DNA of 64,000 nucleotides from Lacinutrix sp. WUR7 (GCF_016864015.1 NZ_CP045067.1:1461001-1525000), one strand, 5' to 3'; numbered from the stretch's first letter, positions 44,597-53,954 are shown. Notes: generated from the sequence alone by a model not told the origin. Numbers and translations are program-made.

Positions 44597-46906
44597 TTAG
44601 TACATCAGTGTCATCACTAAATTTTCTTCCGTCTTAATTTGTCCGGAATTAGTTACTGTATTTTCAGATTCCACATTGTTTTTTGCTCCCCAAAGAATAG
44701 ATACAAATTGTACTGGATTGTTTTTAAATGTGTTTTTAGTAATATTTACATTCACAATACCATTGTGGTTTAGTAACCTTTTGTTTTTTTCTTTTGCACC
44801 ACAATTCGTAAATGTGCTGTTAGATATTAAAAGGTTTCCTCCAATAGTAGACTCATCATAACCACCTCTGTAATAATCCACAACATTTTGTTTTACGTTG
44901 TTGAATTGACAGTTGTTAATGGTTAAATATTCGGTATTATAATCTCCTCTATCGTTTGTTTCTTCCGATAATTCTATGCCGTTTTCACAATCTGAAATGG
45001 CAGTGTTTTCAAAAGTTACACGTTCTGAAAAGGATTGTTTGTATGCTTTTAAAACATAGTTGAAATTACTTATTTCTGTATTGGAAACGGTTAGCCCGAA
45101 ATGATTCGACATATTCTCTTTTAAACTAGCAAACGCATAATTGGAAGCGTTTCCTTTTAAGATCATGTTGTTTACTGTCAGTTTCCCTTTAGGTTGTAAA
45201 GAAAATAATGGGGTATTTGCTACACCAGAAAAAACAAGTTGCGCTTTTCCTTCTGATTGTATAGTAAGTGTTTTATTGATTACTAAAGATTTTGAAATAG
45301 CATAAACACCTTCCGCGACAGCGATAATATCACCAGTATTAGCAGCATTTATTTTGGTTTGTAATTCTTCTGCTTTAGTTACGGTGTGCGTTACTGGAGT
45401 TGCAGCTTTCATTTCGTTAGAATACCATGAAGCACCATATTTGGATTTATCTAGAATATTAGGATTCGTAAAATCGACACCTACAACGGCACCAATACTA
45501 TTGCTATTTTTTCTAGAGTTACCAGATAAGTCTTTTTCGATGGTTTCAAAATCAAATCCATTATAAGGTTCTACGTCACTAGGAATTCCTGTTGGAAGTA
45601 AAATATAATCAGATACTTTTTGCAACTTTAGAGAGGCAGGAATTATTCCGCCATCAAAGTCCTTGAATTTCACACCTTGATTATCTACGACGTTATTTTT
45701 GAAAGTTACGCCATCTGCTTTGTCATTTTCAACAACAATGCTTTTCAGGCCTTTTTCATTATACACCACATTATTAGCAACCGTAGTTCTAATAGCTCTT
45801 GCAGAACGGATTTCCGATTTTGGTAATACATCTGCTTGTGCAATGTTGGTACCTACGCCAAATTGCCAAGGAGCACTACAGTTTACGTAGGTGTTATAAG
45901 CAACCACCACATCTGTTACTTGATTGTAACGGTTTAAAGGTGATTTTGGAATACCATTCATAACAGCCAACGGACTTCTAAAGCTTTTTCCTTTTAAGTT
46001 GAAAAAGTAATTATTAGTAACCCAATGTCCTGTGTTTATAATTCGAATTCCACCATATTGTTCATTTACGCCATCACCAATAAAATAGTTACCATCAATG
46101 GTCACGTAATTTCCATGACGAGTAACTACAGAACCTTCACTTTTATAAAATACATTATTTCTAATTTCGTTGAAGTTGGTTTTACTTGAAATAATTTCTA
46201 CTTCGCCATTACACTCCTCAAATAAATTATTTGCAATGGTTGTATTACTTGGACTCATGGAAGTAAAGCTACTTCCTAATTGAATTGTTTCTCCTCTTGC
46301 TCCACCTTTTCTAGGTCGAGGTCCAAAATGGTTATTGACAATTTTATGATAATTCTTAATACTTTGAACCCCTTTTAAATCCACTCTTACTGTTGGTCCA
46401 CCGTTTGTTTTTCCGGCAAGATAACAATTGCTTAACTCGTTATGTCTTCCGTAGAACTGCACCCAAAGATCATCATTATCGCGTTGTAGTTTATTGAAAT
46501 CTACAATAACACAGTTTGTAACTTTGCAGTTATTTGCTATGGTATTTTTGTCTAATCGGAAAGCGATTACATTTTCAGATGGAGAATATCCATTTCTAAA
46601 ATGTAAACCACTTACTTCTAAATATTCACCACCAAAAGCTAGGTTAGAAATTCCTTCAATAAAAACTTGACCTTCGGTTTCTGCTTTAATGGTTATAGGC
46701 TTGTCTTTAGTTCCTTTTCCTGTGAATTTTATTTCAACATCTTTCCAAACTCCATTTGCTAAAACAATGTTGTCTCCAGGTTTACTATTTTTAATCGCAG
46801 TGTTTAATTCTTCGATATTGGATACTGTATTTAAGCTAGTAGTTTCTGTGTTTCCACAAGCGACTAGAAACAAGGAAAGGATTAAAATGGAAGCTATTTT
46901 TTTCAT
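44597..46906 (-). CDS. PL6 alginate lyase (chondroitinase B family)
   Basis: A 769-residue lipoprotein (lipobox Cys17). It is a right-handed parallel beta-helix rich in 'NNxF' turns, with the conserved basic cluster RPRKGGARGE at residues 197-206 and Lys178 upstream, fitting the catalytic Arg and Lys of PL6. The second helix domain covers about residues 500-769, as in PL6 subfamily 1. It cleaves alginate, often at guluronate-containing bonds. The gap to the PL7 gene upstream holds a hairpin. Confidence 0.92.
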   Translation of the reverse strand: MKKIASILILSLFLVACGNTETTSLNTVSNIEELNTAIKNSKPGDNIVLANGVWKDVEIKFTGKGTKDKPITIKAETEGQVFIEGISNLAFGGEYLEVSGLHFRNGYSPSENVIAFRLDKNTIANNCKVTNCVIVDFNKLQRDNDDLWVQFYGRHNELSNCYLAGKTNGGPTVRVDLKGVQSIKNYHKIVNNHFGPRPRKGGARGETIQLGSSFTSMSPSNTTIANNLFEECNGEVEIISSKTNFNEIRNNVFYKSEGSVVTRHGNYVTIDGNYFIGDGVNEQYGGIRIINTGHWVTNNYFFNLKGKSFRSPLAVMNGIPKSPLNRYNQVTDVVVAYNTYVNCSAPWQFGVGTNIAQADVLPKSEIRSARAIRTTVANNVVYNEKGLKSIVVENDKADGVTFKNNVVDNQGVKFKDFDGGIIPASLKLQKVSDYILLPTGIPSDVEPYNGFDFETIEKDLSGNSRKNSNSIGAVVGVDFTNPNILDKSKYGASWYSNEMKAATPVTHTVTKAEELQTKINAANTGDIIAVAEGVYAISKSLVINKTLTIQSEGKAQLVFSGVANTPLFSLQPKGKLTVNNMILKGNASNYAFASLKENMSNHFGLTVSNTEISNFNYVLKAYKQSFSERVTFENTAISDCENGIELSEETNDRGDYNTEYLTINNCQFNNVKQNVVDYYRGGYDESTIGGNLLISNSTFTNCGAKEKNKRLLNHNGIVNVNITKNTFKNNPVQFVSILWGAKNNVESENTVTNSGQIKTEENLVMTLMY

Positions 46907-46943
46907 AAATGAATTATTAATAGGTTGTTGTTTATAAAATACA

Positions 46944-46970
46944 AAAAGCCTTTCGGTTTAGAAGGCTTTA
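46944..46970 (-). terminator. Hairpin after the first gene of the degradation operon
   Basis: Stem AAAGCCTT/AAGGCTTT with a short loop, then TTTTTG on the minus strand, between PL7 and PL6. It could end part of the transcripts after the first lyase. Confidence 0.7.
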
Positions 46971-46982
46971 AAATTGTTTTAC

Positions 46983-47912
46983 TTAATGTGTGACACTTAA
47001 GCTGTAATACTTTACATACGAAAATGCGTCTGCATCCGTAGTTGTTAAATAATTACCTGCTTTAAAGTAGTTTTCGTAAGGCCATTTGTCTAGACTAATA
47101 TCTTCATAAGCATAAGGTGTATTTGTATTAAGTTGTATTTCTATTTTAGCGTCACTTGCCGTTATTCTGAAATCGAATGCATCATTACCAACATAACCAA
47201 GATTGACTTTAATGTCTGTCCATGTACTGTTAGAAGTCTCTAATAAATCGTCTCCATCTGTGGAATCATCTATTAATGATTTTTTGTGTGACCAAACATA
47301 ACCGTCTTTCCAATAAATCTTTATTAAAGGAGGACCATTATTAGATGAAAAACCATGTGTATTCATATCTTCCGGAGAAATAATGCCATGAATTTGCATC
47401 ACTATCACTTTATGATAATCATCACTAGATTGTGTGTTTTCTGAAACAGCATCTACTTTTAAACGTCCTGTCATTTCTCCTCCTTCTAATAAGCTCCAGT
47501 TGTCGCTAGAACTATTTGGGTTTATAAGCTCTCTTAATTCGGTTCTAGAATACGAACTGTTTGTTGTAGAAATATCTGGAAAGGTATAAAATAGCAAAGA
47601 AGCATCTGTTTCGTCATCATACATATAGGGTTGTACAGGTTCTAAAGTTTGATATCCTAAATTTATTAATTCCGAAGGTTGGTATTCATCTGGTCCACCA
47701 TTATTATTCTCATCAACAGGTAAAGTTACTTTCCAATTCGAAAAATTGATATCTGCATATGCGATTATTTCTTCTTCTTCCGAATCATCAATATCTACTT
47801 CTATGATTTCCATATTATCTGAAGAATTATCCGTACTAGAACAGCTAAATGTCATAAACACAATACAGATTGTGAGTACTTGTAGTAGTTGTTTTTTAGT
47901 GATTGTTTTCAT
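46983..47912 (-). CDS. PL7 alginate lyase, first gene of the degradation operon
   Basis: A 309-residue lipoprotein (lipobox Cys24 in MTFSCSSTD) with an acidic linker at residues 33-50. The PL7 motifs are RTELREL, QIHG and YFKAGNYL. It is closer to the lyase of the susCD operon than to the two AlyA5-like ones. Surface-bound endolytic action on alginate polymer is likely. It is directly controlled by the promoter at 47958-47987. Confidence 0.92.
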   Translation of the reverse strand: MKTITKKQLLQVLTICIVFMTFSCSSTDNSSDNMEIIEVDIDDSEEEEIIAYADINFSNWKVTLPVDENNNGGPDEYQPSELINLGYQTLEPVQPYMYDDETDASLLFYTFPDISTTNSSYSRTELRELINPNSSSDNWSLLEGGEMTGRLKVDAVSENTQSSDDYHKVIVMQIHGIISPEDMNTHGFSSNNGPPLIKIYWKDGYVWSHKKSLIDDSTDGDDLLETSNSTWTDIKVNLGYVGNDAFDFRITASDAKIEIQLNTNTPYAYEDISLDKWPYENYFKAGNYLTTTDADAFSYVKYYSLSVTH

Positions 47913-47935
47913 CAGTTTTTATTAAACATTACAAA

Positions 47936-47960
47936 TTGGTTAACCAGATTGGTTTACCAA
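47936..47960 (-). promoter_or_regulatory. Tandem GntR-type operator of the degradation operon
   Basis: TGGTTAACCA and TGGTTTACCA separated by 3 bp; 24 of 25 bases equal the susC operator. It directly follows the -7 box on the minus strand. Confidence 0.8.
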
Positions 47961-47987
47961 AAATAGCGATATTTATTTAATTCGCAA
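47958..47987 (-). promoter_or_regulatory. Promoter of the ten-gene degradation operon, TTG-N19-TATTTTTG
   Basis: Read on the minus strand, TTG at 47987-47985 and TATTTTTG at 47965-47958 are 19 bp apart, as in the susC promoter. The leader to the ATG at 47912 is about 40 bases. Confidence 0.8.
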
Positions 47988-48107
47988 GTTTTTGTTAAAA
48001 TAATTTGATAAAAAGCAATTTATAACGCTTTTTTTTATTAAATTTATTAATAGTAATTCTTTCCCTAAATTTTAATGGCATCATATTAATTCTTTAATTT
48101 AACTATT

Positions 48108-48776
48108 ATGTTAGGTGATACTTTGAAGATTGCTTTTGGCGAACTAGGCCAAAAAGAAATTAGTGGTTCGGCACACAACGAGCGTATTTTAAAATACCAA
48201 GAAATGACAGGTTTAGATTTTGGTAATGATGAGGTTGCTTGGTGCAGTATTTTTGCTAATTGGGTAGCTCTACAAGCTAATTTAGAAATGTCTAATAGTG
48301 CAATGGCTAGAAGCTGGCTAAAGGTGGGTAAAAAAACCGATTGGCCACAACCAGGAGATATCGTTGTGTTTTGGCGTACAGATATTAATAGCCTTTTTGG
48401 TCATGTTGGATTCTTTTTGGGTTACACCAAAAGCGGAAAATCTATTTATTGTCTTGGTGGAAATCAAGATGATCAAGTAAATATTCAAACATTTACACTA
48501 GATAGGATTATTGAATTTAGAAGCTTGACAGATGATTTGGAAGAGGACTTAGAAATTCCTACAGGATATTTACGCATCACAGAGAGTAATGGAAATGTAA
48601 AACTATTGCAAAAGATACTTATTAAATTGAATTATTTAACGGGTAGCGCTGATGGTGTTTTTGGACCAAAAACATACGCGGCACTTAAAGCCTTTCAAGA
48701 AGCTAATTCTATTACAGTAGATGGTATTTATGGTAATCAATCTAGAGAGACTCTAGAAAGAATTTTAAATGGATAA
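48108..48776 (+). CDS. TIGR02594/CHAP-like protein with peptidoglycan-binding domain
   Basis: A 222-residue protein. The first 145 residues fit a CHAP/NlpC-like cysteine hydrolase of the TIGR02594 kind: Cys in DEVAWCSIFANW and His in FGHVGFFLGY. The C-terminal 65 residues form a peptidoglycan-binding domain ('LLQKILIKLNYLTGSADGVFG'). No signal peptide is seen, so it may be released by lysis or another route. It likely acts on cell wall peptides. It is divergent from the alginate operon. Confidence 0.83.
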   Translation: MLGDTLKIAFGELGQKEISGSAHNERILKYQEMTGLDFGNDEVAWCSIFANWVALQANLEMSNSAMARSWLKVGKKTDWPQPGDIVVFWRTDINSLFGHVGFFLGYTKSGKSIYCLGGNQDDQVNIQTFTLDRIIEFRSLTDDLEEDLEIPTGYLRITESNGNVKLLQKILIKLNYLTGSADGVFGPKTYAALKAFQEANSITVDGIYGNQSRETLERILNG

Positions 48777-48871
48777 AGCTAAAAGGATGCTTGCTCAGCA
48801 AAGATTGCAGTAATTTTTTATCTAATAAATATGATGTTCTATTCGTTTTATCGTTTGCTATAAACAAATAT

Positions 48872-48908
48872 AAAAAGCGTATGCTACAAATTTGTAGCAT
48901 ACGCTTTT
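48872..48908. terminator. Perfect palindromic terminator
   Basis: An 18-bp inverted repeat (AAAAGCGTATGCTACAAA and its complement) without spacer forms a long hairpin with A and T ends, between convergent genes. Confidence 0.88.
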
Positions 48909-48973
48909 AAGTTAATTAGTTATGTTAGGAAATTATTTATTAGTCTTTGAAATTTAGCGTACTAATTAAAATG

Positions 48974-49441
48974 TTATTTTTTAAGAAAGCTCATTTTAAT
49001 AGTATACGGTTTTTTATTTACCCAAGTAGTGTAGTTCCATTGCATGGATTTATCCGTAATTTCAGTAATTTTTATTTTGAATTTATCCGTTTCCCCATTT
49101 TCATTTTGATGTTTTAATATAACATCATATAAACCATTTTTTTTCGAAGATTTAGAAACATCAAAAGAGATATCTCTTTTTCCGTAAGAACAATAAAGAT
49201 CATTTATAGCATAACTACCGGTATTGTTTGATGGACTAAACCTCCAAAGGCTTTGTTCAAAACAAAAATTGGTTACATCATTAAAAAGTGTGATTCTTTC
49301 ATACATATCTGGTTCTACATAAGATACTTTATTAAGTAACCAGAAGTCTTTTAAGATTCTTTCTGAAGAAACATCATTAGATGATTTAAAAGAAAATAAT
49401 AGAATACATGCTAAGGGGATAAATACTAATTTTTTAATCAT
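48974..49441 (-). CDS. Lipocalin-like secreted protein (paralogue 1 of 3)
   Basis: A 155-residue protein with signal MIKKLVFIPLACILLFSFKS. The mature part has the lipocalin-like pattern 'DFWLLNKVSYVEPDMYERI', 'GSYAINDLYC' and a final 'SMQWNYTTW' strand. It clearly resembles the genes at 53486 and, less closely, 52616. The ligand is unknown. Periplasmic or exported. Confidence 0.78.
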   Translation of the reverse strand: MIKKLVFIPLACILLFSFKSSNDVSSERILKDFWLLNKVSYVEPDMYERITLFNDVTNFCFEQSLWRFSPSNNTGSYAINDLYCSYGKRDISFDVSKSSKKNGLYDVILKHQNENGETDKFKIKITEITDKSMQWNYTTWVNKKPYTIKMSFLKK

Positions 49442-49534
49442 TTTGCTATTAATGTTGTTAGCATTACATGATTAAGATTCTTGAAAAACCAGTCCCCTTT
49501 CTTGGTAATTCCGTCTTCTAAATAATGTTTTTAA

Positions 49535-49570
49535 AAATGTTTAATGAAAAGCAATCTTCATTAAACATTT
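49535..49570 (-). terminator. Terminator hairpin after tex
   Basis: A perfect 14-bp stem (AAATGTTTAATGAA and its complement) with an 8-nt loop, followed by TTTTTAAAA on the minus strand, about 120 bp after the tex stop. Confidence 0.75.
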
Positions 49571-49690
49571 CCATGCTATTGTTAGGGTTTTTAGGGTATT
49601 TTGACAATGATTTCATCGACAAAGTACGAATATAGCACATTAACGGTCATTTTTCCAAAAATTAAGTGGTTTTTTTACGATTTTTTACAA

Positions 49691-51817
49691 CTATTTGTGC
49701 AATTTTAACTGAATACGCTTTCTAACTGCATCTATTTCAAGAACTTTTACAATGATTTGTTGGTGTAAATGTACATGGTCATTTACGTCTTTAACAAAAG
49801 AGTCGGAAAGATTAGAAACATGTATCAATCCACTTTCTTTAATACCAACATCTACAAAACACCCAAAATTGGTAATATTATTTACAATCCCTGGTAATAA
49901 TTGCCCTTCTTCCAAGTCGTTAATCGTTTTAATATTTTGATTAAAGGAGAATGCTATGGCTTCTTCTCTAATATCTAAGCCTGGTTTTTCTAACTCTTTT
50001 AGAATGTCTTCCAAGGTTAATAATCCTACTGTTTCCGAACTGTAATTCTTTAAATTTATTTTCTGAAGTAATACCGTATTTCCTATTAAATCTTCTACAG
50101 ATACCTTTAAGTCCTTTGCCATTTTTTGTACAATCTTATAACTTTCAGGATGTACTGCGGAATTATCTAACGGATTTTTAGCCTCTTTTATTCTTAAGAA
50201 AGCAGCACCTTGCTCAAAAGCTTTTCCTCCTAATCTTGGCACTTTTTTTATTTCGTTTCTTGAAGTAAATACGCCGTTTTCATTTCTGTAATTAAAAATA
50301 TTTTCGGCTAGTTTTGGTCCGATACCAGAAACATAACTCAATAAACTTTTACTAGCAGTATTGATATTTACGCCAACACTATTTACACAATTTTCTACTA
50401 CAATATCTAGCTGTTTTTGAAGCTTGCTTTGGTCCACATCATGTTGGTACTGTCCAACACCAATAGATTTAGCATCAATTTTCACGAGTTCTGCTAAAGG
50501 ATCTTGCAAACGTCTTCCAATGGAAACCGAACCTCTTACCGTTACATCGTAATCTGGAAATTCTTCACGAGCAATTTTGGATGCCGAATAAATACTTGCT
50601 CCAGCTTCACTAACCACAAATACTTGAACATCCTTTTTAAAATGAATTTCCCGAATTAAAGCTTCTGTTTCTCGGGAAGCTGTCCCATTCCCAATGGCAA
50701 TGGCTTCAATCTTGTAAGTATCTGCCAAAGCGCTAATCGTGTTCATGGCTCCAATGCTATCGTTTTTTGGCGCATGCGGATAAATATTTTCATTGTGTTG
50801 GAGTTGTCCTTGTGCGTCTAGACAAACCACTTTACATCCAGATCTAAATCCGGGATCTATGGCAAGAACTCTTTTTTCACCTAAAGGAGAACCTAATAAG
50901 AGTTGTTTTAAATTATTGGCAAATACGCTAATTGCAGACGCATCTGCTTTGTCTTTTGCAATTTGTAGCGCTTCATTAGATAATGAAGGGAAAAGTAAAC
51001 GTTTGTATGCATCGGCTATTGCTAATTCTATTTGATCTGCACATGCGTTTTGAGAGCGTATGATTTTGTTTTCTATTTTATGTAAAGCACTTTCATTGTC
51101 GATCTCTATTTTTACACGGATAAATCCTTCGGCTTCGGCTCTTAAAATAGCAAGTAATCGATGCGAAGGAATTCTATTTAAAGATTCTTCCCATGCAAAG
51201 TAATCTCTAAATTTTTGTGCCTTTTCGTCTTCTTTTTTTGTTTTTATCACTTTCGTGGAAATGATTGCGTAACGTTCCAACTGTTTTCTAATGTTATTTC
51301 TAACATCTGTACGCTCGTTAATCCATTCGGCAATAATATGTCTCGCGCCTTCTAAAGCATCTTCAGTAGAAGTGATTTCTCCTTTTACATAGGTATAAGC
51401 GATGGATTCTATATCGTTAGCATTTTGGCTCATAATAATCTTTGCCAAAGGTTCTAATCCGTTTTTTCTAGCAGTTTCTGCTTTGGTTTTCCGCTTCTTC
51501 TTATATGGTAAGTATAGATCTTCAAGTGTCGTTAAATCGGTACAGCCTTTAATTTTTGCTTCTAATTCTGAAGTTAAAACCTCTTGTTCTTCCAAGGCTT
51601 TTAAAATAGCTGTTTTTCGTTTTTCTAAAGCTTCAAATTCTTCTTTGTATTTTACAATATCTCCAATTTGTACTTCGTCTAAATTTCCAGTAGCTTCTTT
51701 TCGGTATCTAGAAATAAAAGGAATAGTGCAGTCTTCGTTTAAAAGTGCAACGGTGTTTTTTACTGAAGTTTCTGCTAATTGGGTTTTGGAAATTATAAAA
51801 CGTAATAAGTTGCTCAT
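49691..51817 (-). CDS. tex: Tex-family RNA-binding transcription accessory protein
   Basis: A 708-residue protein with the Tex order: N-terminal helical part, YqgF/RNase H-like domain ('VLAIDPGFRSGCKVVCLDAQG', about 320-450), helix-hairpin-helix ('SKSLLSYVSGIGPKLAENIF', about 500) and a C-terminal S1 domain ('LLPGIVNNITNFGCFVDVGIKESG'). Tex binds RNA polymerase and nucleic acid and affects expression and stress tolerance. Length is slightly below the usual 720-780. Confidence 0.94.
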   Translation of the reverse strand: MSNLLRFIISKTQLAETSVKNTVALLNEDCTIPFISRYRKEATGNLDEVQIGDIVKYKEEFEALEKRKTAILKALEEQEVLTSELEAKIKGCTDLTTLEDLYLPYKKKRKTKAETARKNGLEPLAKIIMSQNANDIESIAYTYVKGEITSTEDALEGARHIIAEWINERTDVRNNIRKQLERYAIISTKVIKTKKEDEKAQKFRDYFAWEESLNRIPSHRLLAILRAEAEGFIRVKIEIDNESALHKIENKIIRSQNACADQIELAIADAYKRLLFPSLSNEALQIAKDKADASAISVFANNLKQLLLGSPLGEKRVLAIDPGFRSGCKVVCLDAQGQLQHNENIYPHAPKNDSIGAMNTISALADTYKIEAIAIGNGTASRETEALIREIHFKKDVQVFVVSEAGASIYSASKIAREEFPDYDVTVRGSVSIGRRLQDPLAELVKIDAKSIGVGQYQHDVDQSKLQKQLDIVVENCVNSVGVNINTASKSLLSYVSGIGPKLAENIFNYRNENGVFTSRNEIKKVPRLGGKAFEQGAAFLRIKEAKNPLDNSAVHPESYKIVQKMAKDLKVSVEDLIGNTVLLQKINLKNYSSETVGLLTLEDILKELEKPGLDIREEAIAFSFNQNIKTINDLEEGQLLPGIVNNITNFGCFVDVGIKESGLIHVSNLSDSFVKDVNDHVHLHQQIIVKVLEIDAVRKRIQLKLHK

Positions 51818-51849
51818 TGGTTGTGCTGAAAATTAAGTGGATATAAAAA

Positions 51850-51882
51850 ATCTCGTTTTCAAAATAACAATGAAAACGAGAT
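51850..51882 (-). terminator. Terminator after the OmpA lipoprotein gene
   Basis: A perfect 11-bp stem (ATCTCGTTTTC and its complement), 11-nt loop, then a T6 run on the minus strand, 22 bp after the OmpA stop. Confidence 0.85.
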
Positions 51883-51904
51883 ATATACAAATGTAAATAA
51901 AATT

Positions 51905-52609
51905 TTAATTACCAGTTTGTTGATTGGCTTCATCAATCATTGCTTGATTAGGTAAAATAGCAATATTTACACGTCTGTTTTTTGCTCTACCTTCCGCAGT
52001 TGTATTGTCGTACATTGGTTGTGACTCTCCAAACCAGTTGGTTGTAAAACGACCATAACTTAAACCTTGACTCGTTAAGTAATTAGTCACTGCATTAGCT
52101 CTGTTTTTAGAAAGCGTCATGTTGTAGTCTTCATTACCAGAACTATCTGTGTGACCAACAACTAATATGTTTGTGTTAGGATACTCTTTAAAAACACCGA
52201 CTAATTTATTTAAAGTTTCTTGGGAAGCATTGTTGATATTGTACTTTTCTGTTGCAAAATATACACCGCTGTTTTCATCAAAAGTAACAACAATACCATC
52301 ATCAATACGTTCTACTGTGGCTCCTGGGATTTCTTCTTCAATTTTTTGGGCTTGCTTATCCATTTTGTTTCCAATAAGAACACCAGCGCCACCACCAACA
52401 ACACCGCCAATAACCGCACCTAGTTCGCCATTGCCTCCTTTTCCTATGTTGTTTCCAAGAATGGCACCTAAAATAGCACCACCTGTAGCACCAATAACAG
52501 CACCTTTTTGTTTGTTGTTTGCATTTTCAACCGATTTACAGTTACTTAAGTTAATTGCTAAAAGCATTGTAAAAAGTATAATTCCAGTCTTTTTTATAGT
52601 ATTTTTCAT
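51905..52609 (-). CDS. OmpA-family lipoprotein with glycine zipper
   Basis: A 234-residue lipoprotein (lipobox in INLSNCKS). A glycine-zipper segment at about residues 38-85 ('GAVIGATGGAILGAILGNNIG') is followed by an OmpA C-terminal peptidoglycan-binding domain with 'ILVVGHTDSSGNEDYNMTLS' and 'NRRVNIAI'. It anchors the outer membrane to the wall. It follows the lipocalin-like gene at 52616 by 6 bp. Confidence 0.92.
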   Translation of the reverse strand: MKNTIKKTGIILFTMLLAINLSNCKSVENANNKQKGAVIGATGGAILGAILGNNIGKGGNGELGAVIGGVVGGGAGVLIGNKMDKQAQKIEEEIPGATVERIDDGIVVTFDENSGVYFATEKYNINNASQETLNKLVGVFKEYPNTNILVVGHTDSSGNEDYNMTLSKNRANAVTNYLTSQGLSYGRFTTNWFGESQPMYDNTTAEGRAKNRRVNIAILPNQAMIDEANQQTGN

Positions 52610-52615
52610 AGGGTT

Positions 52616-53086
52616 TTAAAGTTTTGAAAAGTTAATAGTTATTGTAAACGGTTTTCCTTCTAGATCCACCGTTTGTTTCCATTGCATTTGCGTGTCAGAC
52701 AAAGCAGCAAGATTTAATCGGAAGCCAGTATTTGTTTCCGATTTGTTTTTTTCGTTTGTAGGTTTTAGTAAGAAATCATATAAACCAGTTAGTTCATCAA
52801 TTTCTTTAATAGTAAACACAAAGTTTCGAACACCATCTGTGCACTCGGTATTATTTACAGTGTAGGTTCCTGTATTGTTATTTGGAATAAAATTCCATGT
52901 ACTACCTTCAAAGCATTCTTTTGAAGCGTCGCCCAATAGTTGTACATTGTAAGTTCCTGCTTCGCTGTACGTAATATTGTCTATTACCCAATCACCTTTG
53001 ATTACTTTTTTGGATTGTCTAACCGTTTTAGTTGTGCCACAAGAAAGGAGGCAAACGGTCAATAAGCATAGTATTAAATGTTTCAT
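52616..53086 (-). CDS. Lipocalin-like lipoprotein (paralogue 2 of 3)
   Basis: A 156-residue lipoprotein (MKHLILCLLTVCLLSCGT). It has the motifs 'GDWVIDNITYSEAG', 'CFEGSTWNFIPNNNTGTYTVN' and 'TQMQWKQTVDLEGKPFTITI' of the lipocalin-like family common in Flavobacteria. It is the most diverged of the three nearby paralogues. Likely in one transcript with the OmpA gene. Confidence 0.8.
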   Translation of the reverse strand: MKHLILCLLTVCLLSCGTTKTVRQSKKVIKGDWVIDNITYSEAGTYNVQLLGDASKECFEGSTWNFIPNNNTGTYTVNNTECTDGVRNFVFTIKEIDELTGLYDFLLKPTNEKNKSETNTGFRLNLAALSDTQMQWKQTVDLEGKPFTITINFSKL

Positions 53087-53092
53087 AAATTA

Positions 53093-53433
53093 GTTTTAAG
53101 TTTTTTTCAATATAAATTTTATACTAGATGGAGAATGACATTATCCAATAAAATGATAACGCATACCATAATTTTAGTACTAGTAAATGTACGTGAAACT
53201 GGATGAAAATAGATTTTTGGACCCTTAGGTTTAGCTAAATTTTAACAAAAATAAACGTGTATATAAGTCTGTAGTAAAACAAACAGTAATACAGCTGTTC
53301 TGGAGTAAGTATTTGTAGATGCAGGTATTAAATAAGAGTTGACTTTTTTGAAGGATGCAGCGCTCTTGGATTAGATAGTAATAATTTGTTTTATAGAAAT
53401 TTGGTTCGGGATTAAATGGTAGAAAATGTATAA
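53093..53433. other. Intergenic stretch with no gene recognised
   Basis: About 340 bp with stop codons in all frames. It contains a fragment like the interspersed repeats near 57.1 kb (AGAATGACA near 53131) and otherwise shows nothing I can identify. Confidence 0.6.
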
Positions 53434-53474
53434 TAATGAAAACCTCGAAGTTTTATACTACGAGGTTTTCATTA
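53434..53474 (-). terminator. Terminator after the lipocalin-like gene at 53486
   Basis: A perfect 14-bp stem (TAATGAAAACCTCG and its complement) lies 12 bp after the stop codon. Confidence 0.82.
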
Positions 53475-53485
53475 ATATGGGTTTA

Positions 53486-53953
53486 CTACGCTTTTTGAAA
53501 TTGCATATTAACTGTATATCGTTTTTTTTTAACATACACAACGTAATTCCATTGCATCGAATCGTTGGAAAGCTCTGTTATTTTAATTCTGTAATCTTGC
53601 GTTTTTCCAGCTTTATTCTCTGCATTTAAAACGATATGAGAATACCCTGTTTTTTCTTCGGTTTTAAGGAATCGATACGAAATTTTACGCTTGCCAATAG
53701 TGCAATAAAGGTCATTTATTGCATAGGTACCAACCGATTCTTTTGAATTAAAATACCAACGACTATCTTTAAAACAGAGGTTTGTTGCATCATTAAAAAG
53801 AATTGTCTTGTCATACATATTGGGTTCTACAAAAGATACTTTTGTGAGTAACCAACTATCGGAAAGACTAAACGTTGCTACCTTTTTTTTAGGTGTTGCA
53901 GTTTTACAGGATATAACAATTAAAAGAATAAATAAGCGTATTCCTTTTTTCAT
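53486..53953 (-). CDS. Lipocalin-like lipoprotein (paralogue 3 of 3)
   Basis: The start at 53953 gives MKKGIRLFILLIVISCKT, a lipoprotein signal, and lies 1 bp after the metG stop; the longer frame from 53992 would overlap metG. The 155-residue product shares 'LTKVSFVEPNMYDKTILFND', 'GTYAINDLYC' and 'SMQWNYVVY' with the gene at 48974. It may be cotranscribed with metG. Ligand unknown. Confidence 0.8.
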   Translation of the reverse strand: MKKGIRLFILLIVISCKTATPKKKVATFSLSDSWLLTKVSFVEPNMYDKTILFNDATNLCFKDSRWYFNSKESVGTYAINDLYCTIGKRKISYRFLKTEEKTGYSHIVLNAENKAGKTQDYRIKITELSNDSMQWNYVVYVKKKRYTVNMQFQKA

Positions 53954-53954
53954 C

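Noticed and set aside
51888-51895. TACATTTG as a tex promoter
   Set aside because: Transcripts from it would have to pass the strong OmpA terminator before reaching tex.
52167-52619. Plus-strand open frame rich in proline and alanine across the OmpA gene
   Set aside because: It mirrors the glycine-zipper codons of the OmpA lipoprotein on the other strand.
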